Shown here: positions 16,791-25,905 of the stretch, piece by piece
How the letters are laid out: every line of letters begins with the position of its first letter
Numbering within the stretch: position 1 is the stretch's first letter
From: Sediminicola sp963974715
GTDB taxonomy: Bacteria; Bacteroidota; Bacteroidia; Flavobacteriales; Flavobacteriaceae
Assembly (NCBI GenBank): GCA_963974715.1
Contig: CAXBDK010000003.1
Coordinates: 1-64,000 of the forward strand
Direction: 5' to 3'
DNA: 64,000 nt
Position numbers and translations under genes: made by a program
Notes under the pieces: model-generated
The model's database searches: none
What the model was told of the DNA's origin: nothing
Seen by the model: the letters and a program-made list of their open reading frames with translations, nothing else

Positions 16791-17834
16791 TCAAGCTGAA
16801 GTATTTAGATTTGGATAAAGCGCATTTTTAACAAGTCCTATCAGCTCATCGATTTCGACCTCATTGGTTTTTACGGCGACACTACCCTCGTTGTAAGGCT
16901 TGTATCTTTCTGTATCCGAAACTGAGAATAAACCAATGGTAGTTGTAAGCGACGAGCTGGCCAAATGCATTACTCCGCTATCGGCTCCAATGAAAACATC
17001 TGTGTTTGCAATCATAGCCGCCAATTCCCTAATATCATTGGAATACAGAGCAGGGGTCCTGAAACCGATCTTAGAGAAATTTTCTTTTGGAAGTATTTCA
17101 ATAATGTTGACCTCTGGAAATGCTTTCTGTAAACGTTCATATAGATTTAGCCACCATCTTTCTGTATAGCATTCGGTACCGGTGACATGTGTAAATAAGC
17201 AAATGGTCGGTTGTGCGTTTTGCACTATGTTATAAACCAAATTACCACCATGTATAAGTTCATCATTCGCAAGTCTCAAGTCCAGGCTAGCCGGAATCGC
17301 ATCGTTTGCCTTAAGCCCTATATTGGGCAAAAACTCCCTCAAGGAATAGATCACTTGCTTTGCAATGTGTTTTTCTTTTTTATCCGTATCCCTATCCCCT
17401 ACCAACTTGAACTTTGCATTGGAAATGGCCGTAAATATTCTTCCATGGGAAGATTCATTTACGGCATTTATGGCCAAATCATATTTCCTGCTTCTAAGCC
17501 GAACAAATGTTCTAATGTACTGTATGGGATGTTTGAAGGGTTTCTGCGGAAATTCAATTACTTGTTTAACATTATCATAATTTTGATATAACTGCATAGC
17601 ACAGGATTGGTTTACCAGCAGATCGATCTCGCTCTTTGGGAATGTGGATTCCAACTCCTGGACCAAAGGTGAAAGCAACAATAAATTTCCCAGTCTATGA
17701 TCAGGTCTACAGATTAGGATTCTTTTTATAGCATCATTATTACCGATCGTTTTACCTATCTTGTTTTTAAACCCCCCCATAAGATGTCCAAATGTTTTCC
17801 CCTTTATAGCGTTGATCAATTTTTTCAGATCCAT
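16791..17834 (-). CDS. Glycosyltransferase family 9 (heptosyltransferase-like)
   Basis: This 347-residue protein matches GT9 lipopolysaccharide heptosyltransferases. The N-terminal domain has RILICRPDHRLGNLLLLSPLVQELESTFP, and the C-terminal domain has WWLNLYERLQKAFPEVNIIEI and the hallmark FIGADSGVMHLASSSLTTTIGLFS. It would transfer a sugar from a nucleotide donor to the growing core at the inner face of the cytoplasmic membrane. It leads a two-gene unit with the PAP2 gene 5 bp downstream. Bacteroidota often lack heptose, so the sugar is uncertain. Confidence 0.87.
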   Translation of the reverse strand: MDLKKLINAIKGKTFGHLMGGFKNKIGKTIGNNDAIKRILICRPDHRLGNLLLLSPLVQELESTFPKSEIDLLVNQSCAMQLYQNYDNVKQVIEFPQKPFKHPIQYIRTFVRLRSRKYDLAINAVNESSHGRIFTAISNAKFKLVGDRDTDKKEKHIAKQVIYSLREFLPNIGLKANDAIPASLDLRLANDELIHGGNLVYNIVQNAQPTICLFTHVTGTECYTERWWLNLYERLQKAFPEVNIIEILPKENFSKIGFRTPALYSNDIRELAAMIANTDVFIGADSGVMHLASSSLTTTIGLFSVSDTERYKPYNEGSVAVKTNEVEIDELIGLVKNALYPNLNTSA

Positions 17835-18019
17835 TTATAAAATTTTTATGTTGACGTTCCTGAGGGTTCACGGGTTTTCACGCATTTTCATGCAAATCTA
17901 TCTGCGGAAAATAACTGGAAAAAAAGGTGGTCAGGGATGCGTATTCAGAATTTATGTGGTCATCACATCACAACAGTTCCCAATACGCATTTTTGCACCC
18001 TAAAACCTCCTTATTATTG

Positions 18020-18853
18020 CTAATTGATCGTATATGAGGTGGTATCATATTCACCTAGCCTAAAAAAACCCAATACTTCTTCGTTGGGATCGTTGACATT
18101 GGTACAGTTTCCCTTTAACGGTACAGGGGTAGTGGGAAAAGGCCCGCCTTCATCACTACCAGATTGTTGGATGAATATGTTCAAATAGTCGTAACATCGC
18201 TGTGAAATACCGTACACATTAATATTTACAGTTGATCCAGCAACAAAATTTTCATTATCGATCTCAATAAAATTTTCGTTGCCATCCGTAAATTCATCGC
18301 TAATTACCCTAAGCGATGGTATTGGTAGGTTCGAGGGGAAAAATTCGCCCAAATAATAGTTTTCAACCGCTCTGAAATCGTCAAAGAATACTTGAAGCTG
18401 AATTTCCGAATCATCACCAGAACCTTCGATGGATTGCTCAATTCGATTAATATCCGGTGCCGCAATTAATGTTTCGGTTGCTGTATAAGAGTTGCCGTTG
18501 TAAAGAATATCCAAAGTGTACGATGCGTTGAATTCCGGAACAAAGTCGGTTGCCGTATAGCTTCCATTATTCTGGTCGACAAATACAAATAGTGATCCAT
18601 CGTTTTCTTTGGTTACCGTTACTGAGGCACCCGTAACAGGGACATCCGGATTGTTATCAAAATAAGAAGTTGATTCTCTTAGCTGAATGGTCTGTATTTC
18701 TCCCGAGGTACCTTTTTGCCACTTAATGGACGCATCGACTACCAATCTTGCTCCGCCGTTGGGAACATCGACATCTATGACATCGGTACACGAGTTTAAT
18801 AATATTATTATTAGGAGTGACCCTAATATGTTACATAGATTTATATTTTTCAT
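18020..18853 (-). CDS. DUF4249 lipoprotein
   Basis: This 277-residue protein has a lipoprotein signal with a lipobox (LLIIILLNSC, Cys22) and the DUF4249 pattern (LVVDASIKW near the start; GASVTVTKENDG; the SQRCYDYL block late). DUF4249 proteins are exported and almost always encoded next to a TonB-dependent receptor, as here, where the receptor stop is 4 bp upstream. It is probably the surface or periplasmic partner of that receptor. The molecular function of the family is not established. Confidence 0.88.
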   Translation of the reverse strand: MKNINLCNILGSLLIIILLNSCTDVIDVDVPNGGARLVVDASIKWQKGTSGEIQTIQLRESTSYFDNNPDVPVTGASVTVTKENDGSLFVFVDQNNGSYTATDFVPEFNASYTLDILYNGNSYTATETLIAAPDINRIEQSIEGSGDDSEIQLQVFFDDFRAVENYYLGEFFPSNLPIPSLRVISDEFTDGNENFIEIDNENFVAGSTVNINVYGISQRCYDYLNIFIQQSGSDEGGPFPTTPVPLKGNCTNVNDPNEEVLGFFRLGEYDTTSYTIN

Positions 18854-18857
18854 TGTT

Positions 18858-21266
18858 TTAAAATTTAAAGTTGTAGGTTACTGAAGGAACAATACCAAAT
18901 ATGGCAGTACGGGTGGCTTCATTTACGCCTGTTTTTTGATTTTGACCAAAAGAAATAGAGGCTGCATTGCTTCTATTGTAAGCGTTGTATATACCAAATA
19001 CCCACTCGCCTTCCCATTCTCTATTTTTATTTTTTCGAGGTGTTAAGGTTGCGGAAAGGTCTAGTCTGTGGTAGGCGGGCAATCGGTCAGCATTACGTTC
19101 GGAATACGTCGCTACGGATAATCCGTTGTATATGAACTGCCCGTTGGGATAGGTAACAGGTCGTCCTGTTTGGAATACCATGTTGGCCCCAAATCGCCAT
19201 TTTTCGTTGAGTTTGTAACTTCCGGTAAACGAAAAGTCGTGGGTTCTGTCCCAGTTCGAGTTATACCATTTCCCATTATTGATGCCCAATCCGCCTGCTG
19301 CTCCGCCCGGTGTACGCTGTTGCGATTTTGATAATGTATATGACACCCAACCTGTAAAATCACCTTTGTTTTTTCGCAATAAAAATTCTAATCCATAAGC
19401 ACGGGCCTCACCGGTTAAAATTTCCGTTTCTATGGTGTTTTGGGCTATAAGTTCTGCGCCATTGATGTAATCTACCCTATTGTCGATTGTTTTGTAATAG
19501 GCTTCGGTTTCAATGGAAAACATATTTTCCCTGAAATTTCTGAAGTAGCCTATAGCATATTGATCTGCAATTTGTGGCTCGATAAACTTTCCGCTAGGTG
19601 CCCAAACATCCAATGGCGTGGCTGAGGTGGTGTTGGAAATTAAATGCAGGTACTGGGCCATTCGGTTATAACTTACTTTAAAAGAAGACTTCTCGTTAAG
19701 CTGATATGAAAGCGCAAACCGAGGTTCTAAATTATTGAAGGTAGCTATGCTTTTTCCCTTACCGTAATCGGTATTGGAAATAGGGTCGGCACGCTCATAA
19801 ATTCCTAATTTTTCATTGTAAACGACCGGTAAATTATTTGCGTAATTATTTAAGGTTTGCTCACCCAGTCGATTGAAGTAACTAAAACGCAAGCCATATT
19901 GGGCGGTGAGCTTATCAGAAATTTTATGTTCCAAACCTACATATATTCCAGTTTCTAAAGCAAATTTGTCGTCTAACTTCTCTGGATTAACGCCCGAATT
20001 TGCATCTAAAGGATTGAGTTTACCTGGATTAAAGTTGTAATAAATACCATTTACCCCAAAATCAAATTTTAATTTATCGCTGGCATAATACCCTAGGTCA
20101 TAACGCATATTATAATTGCTGATATCCGAGGTCCAATCAATTCCTTCAATAGGAATTTCCAGGTTGTAATTATATCGACTGTATATCAAGGATACATTGG
20201 AGAATAACTTGTTATTAAAAATGTGGTTCCATCGCAAGTTTCCTGATAGGTTTCCGTATGAATTAGTGAAAATTCCTGCCAAGTTAAAGTTGTCATTGCC
20301 CAAATAACCGGATAGATAAAGTCTGTTCTTCCCATCAATTTCATAATTTGTTTTCAGATTCAAATCGTAAAATCCGGCCCTACTACTTTCGTTGGCCAGG
20401 GCTAAAAATATATTTGCATAAGCAGCTCTACCGGCAATGAGAAACGAACCTTTGTCTTTGAACATTGGTCCTTCCGCCGCCAAACGACTGGAAATGGCGC
20501 CAATTCCGCCAGTGAGTTCAAATTCTTTACTATTTCCGTCTTTTTGACGTATATCCAGAACCGAAGAAGCTCGCCCTCCAAAACGTGCGGGAATGCCCCC
20601 TTTATAAAGTTTAACATCCTTAATGGCATCAGCATTGAATACCGAAAAGAAACCAAACAAATGGGAAGCGTTGTAAATAATTGCTTCATCCAAAAGAATT
20701 AGGTTTTGGTCTTCCGCACCACCGCGTACGTTGAAGCCCGATGCACCCTCGCCGGCGTTGGTAACACCAGGCAGCAATTGAATCGACTTGATCAAATCTA
20801 CCTCACCCAAAACCACAGGTATCTGTTTGATGTCGTTAGTTGAGAGTTTTGCCACACTCATTTGTGGCGTGCCAAGATCAACTTTCTTTGATTCTTCAGC
20901 TGTGATGACCACTTCATCCAATTCAGCGGCATCCTCTTTGACCTCAATGTTGAGGTTTTGATCAGCATTAAGGTTTATGGCCCTTTCAAAAGTGGTAAAT
21001 CCCAAATAGGAAATGGTCAAGGTATAATTACCTTCAGGTACCGTGATAGAATAAAAACCATATTCGTTGGTGGTGCTTCCAATGGAAGTACCTTTTAAAA
21101 GGACAGTTGCCCCAAAGAGTGTTTCACCGTTGGCAATATCCTTGACTACACCACTGATTGTATATTTTGTTTGTGCAAAAAAGAATATCGGACACAACAT
21201 CATCACCACAAATAAGGCCTGTCCTTTTCTTGACCTTAAGGTTTTTAATTGCTTTGTTTTTGTCAT
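18858..21266 (-). CDS. TonB-dependent receptor paired with DUF4249
   Basis: This 802-residue protein has a signal region (about 1-32), a carboxypeptidase-regulatory-like domain (about 37-115, GATVLLKGTSIGSTTNEYGFYSITVPEG) and a plug (about 130-235, with GASGFNVRGGAEDQNLILLDEA). A 22-strand-type barrel ends in Phe (VTYNFKF), as expected for an outer-membrane protein. It starts the DUF4249 pair. An AraC regulator with membrane helices lies upstream on the same strand, and repeated dyads in the gap between them are candidate control sites. The ligand is unknown. Confidence 0.9.
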   Translation of the reverse strand: MTKTKQLKTLRSRKGQALFVVMMLCPIFFFAQTKYTISGVVKDIANGETLFGATVLLKGTSIGSTTNEYGFYSITVPEGNYTLTISYLGFTTFERAINLNADQNLNIEVKEDAAELDEVVITAEESKKVDLGTPQMSVAKLSTNDIKQIPVVLGEVDLIKSIQLLPGVTNAGEGASGFNVRGGAEDQNLILLDEAIIYNASHLFGFFSVFNADAIKDVKLYKGGIPARFGGRASSVLDIRQKDGNSKEFELTGGIGAISSRLAAEGPMFKDKGSFLIAGRAAYANIFLALANESSRAGFYDLNLKTNYEIDGKNRLYLSGYLGNDNFNLAGIFTNSYGNLSGNLRWNHIFNNKLFSNVSLIYSRYNYNLEIPIEGIDWTSDISNYNMRYDLGYYASDKLKFDFGVNGIYYNFNPGKLNPLDANSGVNPEKLDDKFALETGIYVGLEHKISDKLTAQYGLRFSYFNRLGEQTLNNYANNLPVVYNEKLGIYERADPISNTDYGKGKSIATFNNLEPRFALSYQLNEKSSFKVSYNRMAQYLHLISNTTSATPLDVWAPSGKFIEPQIADQYAIGYFRNFRENMFSIETEAYYKTIDNRVDYINGAELIAQNTIETEILTGEARAYGLEFLLRKNKGDFTGWVSYTLSKSQQRTPGGAAGGLGINNGKWYNSNWDRTHDFSFTGSYKLNEKWRFGANMVFQTGRPVTYPNGQFIYNGLSVATYSERNADRLPAYHRLDLSATLTPRKNKNREWEGEWVFGIYNAYNRSNAASISFGQNQKTGVNEATRTAIFGIVPSVTYNFKF

Positions 21267-21345
21267 AACTACTAGGAATTTTATTTAAGGTTTTCATTAA
21301 ACCGGGGTAAAATTATACTTGCTTCCATAGCCATGAAAATGAAGT

Positions 21346-21366
21346 AGGTTCCAAATCCGCTTTCAG
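21346..21366 (+). repeat. 21-bp motif copy A (GTTCCAAATCCGCTTTCAG)
   Basis: It matches the reverse complement of copy C at 21714-21734 at 20 of 21 positions, and copy B at 21442-21462 at most positions. It lies 80 bp upstream of the TonB receptor start. Confidence 0.6.
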
Positions 21367-21441
21367 TACCTGTTTGGTGCCTAAATGAATTTAAAACTCT
21401 GGTTATTAGATTATTAAATTCTATTGATTGTACAGTTTAAA

Positions 21442-21472
21442 AGGTTCTAAATGCGCTTTCCGCACTTAGAAC
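21442..21472 (+). repeat. Motif copy B within a dyad
   Basis: GTTCTAAATGCG and CGCACTTAGAAC flank CTTTC, giving a 12-bp stem with one mismatch. The left arm plus loop is also a diverged copy of the 21-bp motif, which suggests a protein-binding dyad. Confidence 0.5.
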
Positions 21473-21557
21473 ACTGCCAACTGTAGAATTTGTGGCTTTT
21501 TTTAGTCTTTGGAGTTGTGGGGATTTGTTGGATTAAGCTTAAAAACCTTGATAATCC

Positions 21558-21579
21558 AAAAAACCCGTTGCAGAACGGG
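21558..21579 (-). terminator. Rho-independent terminator of the AraC gene
   Basis: On the minus strand CCCGTT-CTGC-AACGGG is followed by TTTTTT. It lies about 190 bp downstream of the stop of the AraC-type gene at 21769 and upstream of the TonB receptor, so it separates the two units. Confidence 0.7.
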
Positions 21580-21713
21580 CAATACCATTTGAGGCTATCG
21601 ACCCCAAACGGCCCTTATACATACTGCCATAATATCACTATTCGGCAATTGTATTTAAAGAAATAATCTGCTTTATGGGAAAGTGGAGGCTTTCTTAATT
21701 TCGAAGAGATTTT

Positions 21714-21734
21714 CTGAAAGCGGATCTGGAACCT
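21714..21734 (-). repeat. 21-bp motif copy C (inverted)
   Basis: CTGAAAGCGGATCTGGAACC is the inverted form of copy A with one mismatch, about 350 bp away. Confidence 0.6.
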
Positions 21735-21768
21735 GTTCTTAATGAAGAATAAGGAGAAAAAGGAATGT

Positions 21769-22791
21769 CTAAACTACTGAAGGTAATGCCTTTTTAAACT
21801 CACTAGGGGTAACCCCGTATATTTTTTTAAAGGTAGTATTGAAAGAGGATTTGGATTTGAAACCGACTTCGTTGGCAATGCCCATAATGGAATAGTTCTT
21901 GAACTTTTCATCCTTGAGACATTCTACAAATTCTTCAGCCCTGTACTTGTTCATGTAGTCCTGAAAATTGGATCTTAAGTATACATTCAGGACTTCGGAT
22001 AAGTGCTGTCTTGGAATACCCATCTTTTGAGCTACTTGGTTGACCGTTATATTGCTGTTGGTAAAAAGCTTCTCTTTAACCATGAGCCTTAAAAACTCCC
22101 TTTTATATACCTCTGCTTTGGATTTACTGAGACTTGAAGTTTTATACGCCATGGTATCGGCCTTTGGTAGTATAGATTTTGGTGATACGACAAGCTTAAA
22201 CAAGATCATGTAGAGAAGTACTGCCGATAAGCCAATGATTCCATAGGTTTCCAGAAAGGAGAAATAATCATGGCTTTTTGTTATAATAAATGAAATTTCG
22301 TCTATTAAGTTCAATAAAGCATAAGGCACTATAAAAAACAGCATCCATCTTTCCTTTTTGTTTTTGATGATATCATAAATGGTATAACACAAATAAACCA
22401 ATAGCGTTATGCCTGCCAGTATTTCCCCTACCATTAACCATATGTTCTCACCTAAGCCATTAACGTCTTCTACGATTTGAAGCGTAATAAAAAGCAAATA
22501 CGGAATAAAATAAAGAAGATCGCCAAGTTGAAATTTATCTTGTTTGGAATTGTGATACTTTATAAGTAAAAAGAACAGTGTAATGATCAATGGAGATTGG
22601 AAAAAGTACCAATTGGCATTTGAAAAAAACAGGTTAAAATCATCATCCCCGATAATGTTCAAAAGCAATGCAATAATCGACCCTAGAAGCAATAAGAAAT
22701 TTACCCGCTTGTAACTTTCTTGTTTAACCAGCAGAACACTTAAAAGAAACAAGCCCTGAATAAGGGCGATTATTTGAATTATTTCCAACAT
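21769..22791 (-). CDS. Membrane-anchored AraC-type regulator
   Basis: This 340-residue protein has about six or seven hydrophobic segments in residues 1-205, followed by a C-terminal AraC helix-turn-helix pair (about 245-335). The visible parts are VNQVAQKMGIPRQHLSEVLNVYL and IMGIANEVGFKSKSSFNTTFKKIYGVTPSEFK. This 7TM-plus-AraC layout is frequent in Flavobacteriia and suggests a membrane sensor that binds DNA directly. It reads towards the TonB/DUF4249 genes, which are its likely targets. Confidence 0.87.
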   Translation of the reverse strand: MLEIIQIIALIQGLFLLSVLLVKQESYKRVNFLLLLGSIIALLLNIIGDDDFNLFFSNANWYFFQSPLIITLFFLLIKYHNSKQDKFQLGDLLYFIPYLLFITLQIVEDVNGLGENIWLMVGEILAGITLLVYLCYTIYDIIKNKKERWMLFFIVPYALLNLIDEISFIITKSHDYFSFLETYGIIGLSAVLLYMILFKLVVSPKSILPKADTMAYKTSSLSKSKAEVYKREFLRLMVKEKLFTNSNITVNQVAQKMGIPRQHLSEVLNVYLRSNFQDYMNKYRAEEFVECLKDEKFKNYSIMGIANEVGFKSKSSFNTTFKKIYGVTPSEFKKALPSVV

Positions 22792-23199
22792 AAATAACGG
22801 ACCACTTTCTCCGAACGGTCTAAAATAATTTAAAAAAAAACGAAAATCGATTGAAAATTATTAAAAAATAACAAAATTCAACATTCCGCTAAAATCCTAG
22901 TCTTGTCAATGCTACTGTGTCGTTTGATTGCGATTATTATTTATCCCACCAAGGCAACAAAATGTTGCATAGCTTCCCGCATGTCGCAGAAGCTTTAGCG
23001 GAGGCACAAGCTACGGAACTTTTTTAACGAAGGTCAGGTGAAAACGCACTAGGCTTGGGATGGCAAAAGTAGGGTTGACAGGACACCGGTAGCCAATGGA
23101 TTTTCTTGAACCAGTATACATTTTTCAGATTCACTTCTAGACTGGATAACGAAACTTTTGATGAATGATTATTCTTGGCCTGCCATATTTTTTGCAACT

Positions 23200-23370
23200 T
23201 GATTATTTTTTCTTTTCCATCTCAAAAGCAATAAACTCAAGGCACAAACAACCACAAAACGTTTAGCGTTTACGGTAGGACCAACCTATTTGATCTATAA
23301 CCTCAAATGGTCGCCCGACAAAAATGGAAAAAAACATCCGGACCTTCCCTTCATGAATCAACTTCCTTAA
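23200..23370 (+). pseudogene. Possible coding remnant, no start
   Basis: An open frame of about 55 codons ends ...GPTYLIYNLKWSPDKNGK and on to a TAA at 23368. Its composition is protein-like but it has no start codon and an in-frame stop just upstream. I do not recognise the family. It may be the end of a lost membrane or barrel protein, or chance. Confidence 0.2.
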
Positions 23371-23488
23371 AATAAGATTTTTACCAAATGAACGATCTAA
23401 AAATCCCGGCAAGGCTAATTGGAGGAATAGTACCTATTTAACCTATTATTCATTCGGAACGATCTAAAACAAGACCTTAAACACAAAA

Positions 23489-23526
23489 GTTAATTAATAG
23501 ATAAACTTTTATATATTAATAGTAAC
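23489..23526. promoter_or_regulatory. Imperfect dyad upstream of the TetR/ABC operon
   Basis: GTTAATTAATA and TATTAATAGTAAC are inverted copies apart from a 2-base insertion. They lie 30-70 bp before the TetR start, with a TACTTTAG box (23532-23539) close to the -7 consensus between. A self-regulatory operator is plausible. Confidence 0.35.
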
Positions 23527-23556
23527 ACTACTACTTTAGCGTTATATACATCCGTT

Positions 23557-24246
23557 ATGGAAAAACTTTTGAACAGCATTAAGATATCGGTCAACCCCGG
23601 ACTTTACCTAAAAGACCCTGAATCGAGCGATTTGGGCAGGAACATTGTTGGCAATGGAATTCTCCTTATAGACAAAATTGGGTTTGAAAAATTCAATTTT
23701 AAAAAGTTGGGTTCGGAAATCAATTCCAATGAAAGTTCCATTTATCGGTACTTTGAGAACAAGCACAAATTTCTGGTCTATATCACCAATTGGTTCTGGG
23801 GCTGGAAGGAATTTCAATTAACGATTTCAACATATGGGATTGGCGATCCCAATGAAAAACTGTTAAAGGGAATCGAGGTCATCACCAATCTACTTGTGGA
23901 GGATTTCAGGTTCAAGCACATCAACAAAGTGGCCCTCCACAACATCATCATCAATGAATCATCCAAATCCTATCTCACAAAAGAAGTGGATACCGAAAAC
24001 AAGGATGGTTATTTTTCGGTTTACAAAAGACTGGTGGATAGAATTGCCGAAATGATCATAAAGGTGTCACCGGAGTATAAATTTCCTTTGAGCCTTTCCA
24101 GTATGATTCTCGATGGTGCCCTCCACCAACATTTTCTAAAGGACCACATCACCTCCATCACCAATTGCAATAGGAAGGTGACCGCTTCGGATTACTTTAA
24201 AGATCTGGTCACGAACATCTTAAAAATGGAAAACCATGGCCGATGA
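23557..24246 (+). CDS. TetR-like regulator of the export operon
   Basis: This 229-residue protein has a TetR-like helix-turn-helix at about residues 30-75 (GILLIDKIGFEKFNFKKLGSEINSNESSIYRYFENKHKFL) preceded by a 25-residue extension. The rest is helical. It overlaps the following ABC gene by 11 bp and so is the first gene of the operon TetR-ABC-HlyD-TolC, presumably controlling it. Confidence 0.82.
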   Translation: MEKLLNSIKISVNPGLYLKDPESSDLGRNIVGNGILLIDKIGFEKFNFKKLGSEINSNESSIYRYFENKHKFLVYITNWFWGWKEFQLTISTYGIGDPNEKLLKGIEVITNLLVEDFRFKHINKVALHNIIINESSKSYLTKEVDTENKDGYFSVYKRLVDRIAEMIIKVSPEYKFPLSLSSMILDGALHQHFLKDHITSITNCNRKVTASDYFKDLVTNILKMENHGR

Positions 24247-25900
24247 CAAACTGACTACTTGGCAAAGATTTTTAGGCCTCCTAAAACTGGAAAAAAAGGA
24301 TTTTCTCCAGATTCTATATTATGCGATTTTCGCCGGTCTTGTCAACCTTTCGGTACCGCTGGGAATCCAGGCTATCGTCAATCTCATACAAGGGGCACGT
24401 ATAACTACATCGTGGATCGTTCTTGTCGTATTGGTGACCCTTGGGGTCGCTTTCGTAGGGGTCCTGCAATTGATGCAGATCCGGATTTTGGAAAATATCC
24501 AACAAAAAATATTTACACGGGCCTCTTTCGAGTTCACGTATCGCTTTCCCAAGATAAAAATGTCCGAACTCAAAAACTTTTATCCCCCGGAACTGGCCAA
24601 CCGGTTTTTTGACGTCATCACCATTCAAAAGACCATTTCCAAACTGGTACTCGATTTTCCCGCATCGGTGCTACAGATCATATTTGGGTTGATCCTACTG
24701 GCCCTGTACCACCCTTTCTTCATTTTTTACGGAATCCTATTGGTGCTTTTGGTGTATCTGGTTTTTCGATTTACGGCAAGGAGCGGCCTCAATACCAGCA
24801 TGAAGGAATCCAAATTAAAATATAGGATCGCACATTGGATCCAGGAAGTAGCAAGGACCTTGATCAGTTTTAAAATTTCGGGGACCACACAGCATGCGAT
24901 CAACAAGAACGATTCTCTGGTAAGCAAATACTTGGATGCGCGAGAGGGCCATTTTCAGATCCTCAAATTACAGTTTATCCAAATGATCGTCTTCAAGACA
25001 CTGGTGACGGCAGGTCTGTTGATCATTGGAGGGCTATTGGTGCTCAACCAGCAGATGAACATTGGCCAGTTTGTGGCTGCTGAAATCATCATATTGCTTA
25101 TCATCAGTTCCGTCGAAAAGTTGATAATGGGCCTCGAAAATATCTATGATCTTCTTACTTCCCTTGAAAAATTGGGGGAAGTTGTTGACAAACAACTGGA
25201 ACCACTTGGCGGTGACCAAAGTTTTTCGGAGAGCGGAACTTTGGAAATCGAATTGAAGAATATCGGGTTTACCGGCTCCAACGGAAAGAAAATTTTAAAA
25301 GGTATCGATTTGACCATACGTCCTGGGGATAAAATACTCTTGGAAGGTGTTAACGGATCCGGTAAATCGACCCTATTGAAAATAATTGCCGGTCTTCTTG
25401 AACCCGATAGCGGAAAGATCTATGTGAACGGGATTTCCCTGAAGAACATAGATCTAAACCATTATCGTTCCCTATTGGGGCAATCCCTTACAGAGGAATC
25501 GCTTTTCGAAGGGACGCTTTTGGAAAACATTACTTTTGGAAACACCCAAATAAGCCATGCCGACATCTCGTCGGTCCTGGAGAAAACCGGATTGAGGGAT
25601 TTCGTACGCCAACAAACAGACGGACTTGAAACCCCCATTTTTCCAGAAGGGCTCCAACTCCCTCAAACCACTGTGAAAAAAATCATTCTCGCCAGAAGTC
25701 TCATGAGAAATCCGAAGGTCTTAATTCTAAATGAACCGCTGCATCAGGTAGATAGGGAAGAAAAGATAAAGATTATGGATCACTTGTTCGCAGAGGATTC
25801 AAGCTGGTCCATAATCGTGATCAGTCAAGACAACTTATGGAAAGAGCGATGTGACCGTCATATCAACTTGGATAATGGCATCATCCAAAATAAATCCTAA
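24236..25900 (+). CDS. ABC exporter (permease-ATPase) with unusual ATPase motifs
   Basis: This 554-residue half-transporter has an N-terminal membrane domain (about residues 20-310, five or six helices) and a C-terminal nucleotide-binding domain. Walker A is intact (GVNGSGKST, about 370-378). The signature LSGGQ is replaced by LPQTT (about 472), Walker B reads LILNEP with Asn for Asp, the D-loop is LHQVD, and the switch His is Gln (VISQD). No N-terminal peptidase domain is present. With the HlyD and TolC genes downstream it forms a type I export system. The changed residues suggest weak or non-standard ATP hydrolysis, possibly a trait of the whole subfamily. Confidence 0.87.
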   Translation: MADDKLTTWQRFLGLLKLEKKDFLQILYYAIFAGLVNLSVPLGIQAIVNLIQGARITTSWIVLVVLVTLGVAFVGVLQLMQIRILENIQQKIFTRASFEFTYRFPKIKMSELKNFYPPELANRFFDVITIQKTISKLVLDFPASVLQIIFGLILLALYHPFFIFYGILLVLLVYLVFRFTARSGLNTSMKESKLKYRIAHWIQEVARTLISFKISGTTQHAINKNDSLVSKYLDAREGHFQILKLQFIQMIVFKTLVTAGLLIIGGLLVLNQQMNIGQFVAAEIIILLIISSVEKLIMGLENIYDLLTSLEKLGEVVDKQLEPLGGDQSFSESGTLEIELKNIGFTGSNGKKILKGIDLTIRPGDKILLEGVNGSGKSTLLKIIAGLLEPDSGKIYVNGISLKNIDLNHYRSLLGQSLTEESLFEGTLLENITFGNTQISHADISSVLEKTGLRDFVRQQTDGLETPIFPEGLQLPQTTVKKIILARSLMRNPKVLILNEPLHQVDREEKIKIMDHLFAEDSSWSIIVISQDNLWKERCDRHINLDNGIIQNKS

Positions 25901-25905
25901 AGATC

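Larger units (their letters stand above)
21267..21768. promoter_or_regulatory. Regulatory-looking gap upstream of the receptor
   Basis: This 500-bp gap holds no gene. It contains three copies of a 21-bp motif (21346-21366, 21442-21462 and, inverted, 21714-21734) and the terminator of the AraC gene. The density of related motifs suggests regulatory DNA for the TonB receptor/DUF4249 unit. Confidence 0.5.
22792..23556. other. 765-bp intergenic region
   Basis: No complete gene was found. It holds a short inverted repeat (AGCTTC...GAAGCT near 22970-22995), a possible C-terminal coding remnant at 23200-23370 and, close to the TetR start, an imperfect dyad (23489-23526) that could be its operator. 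Confidence 0.4.
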
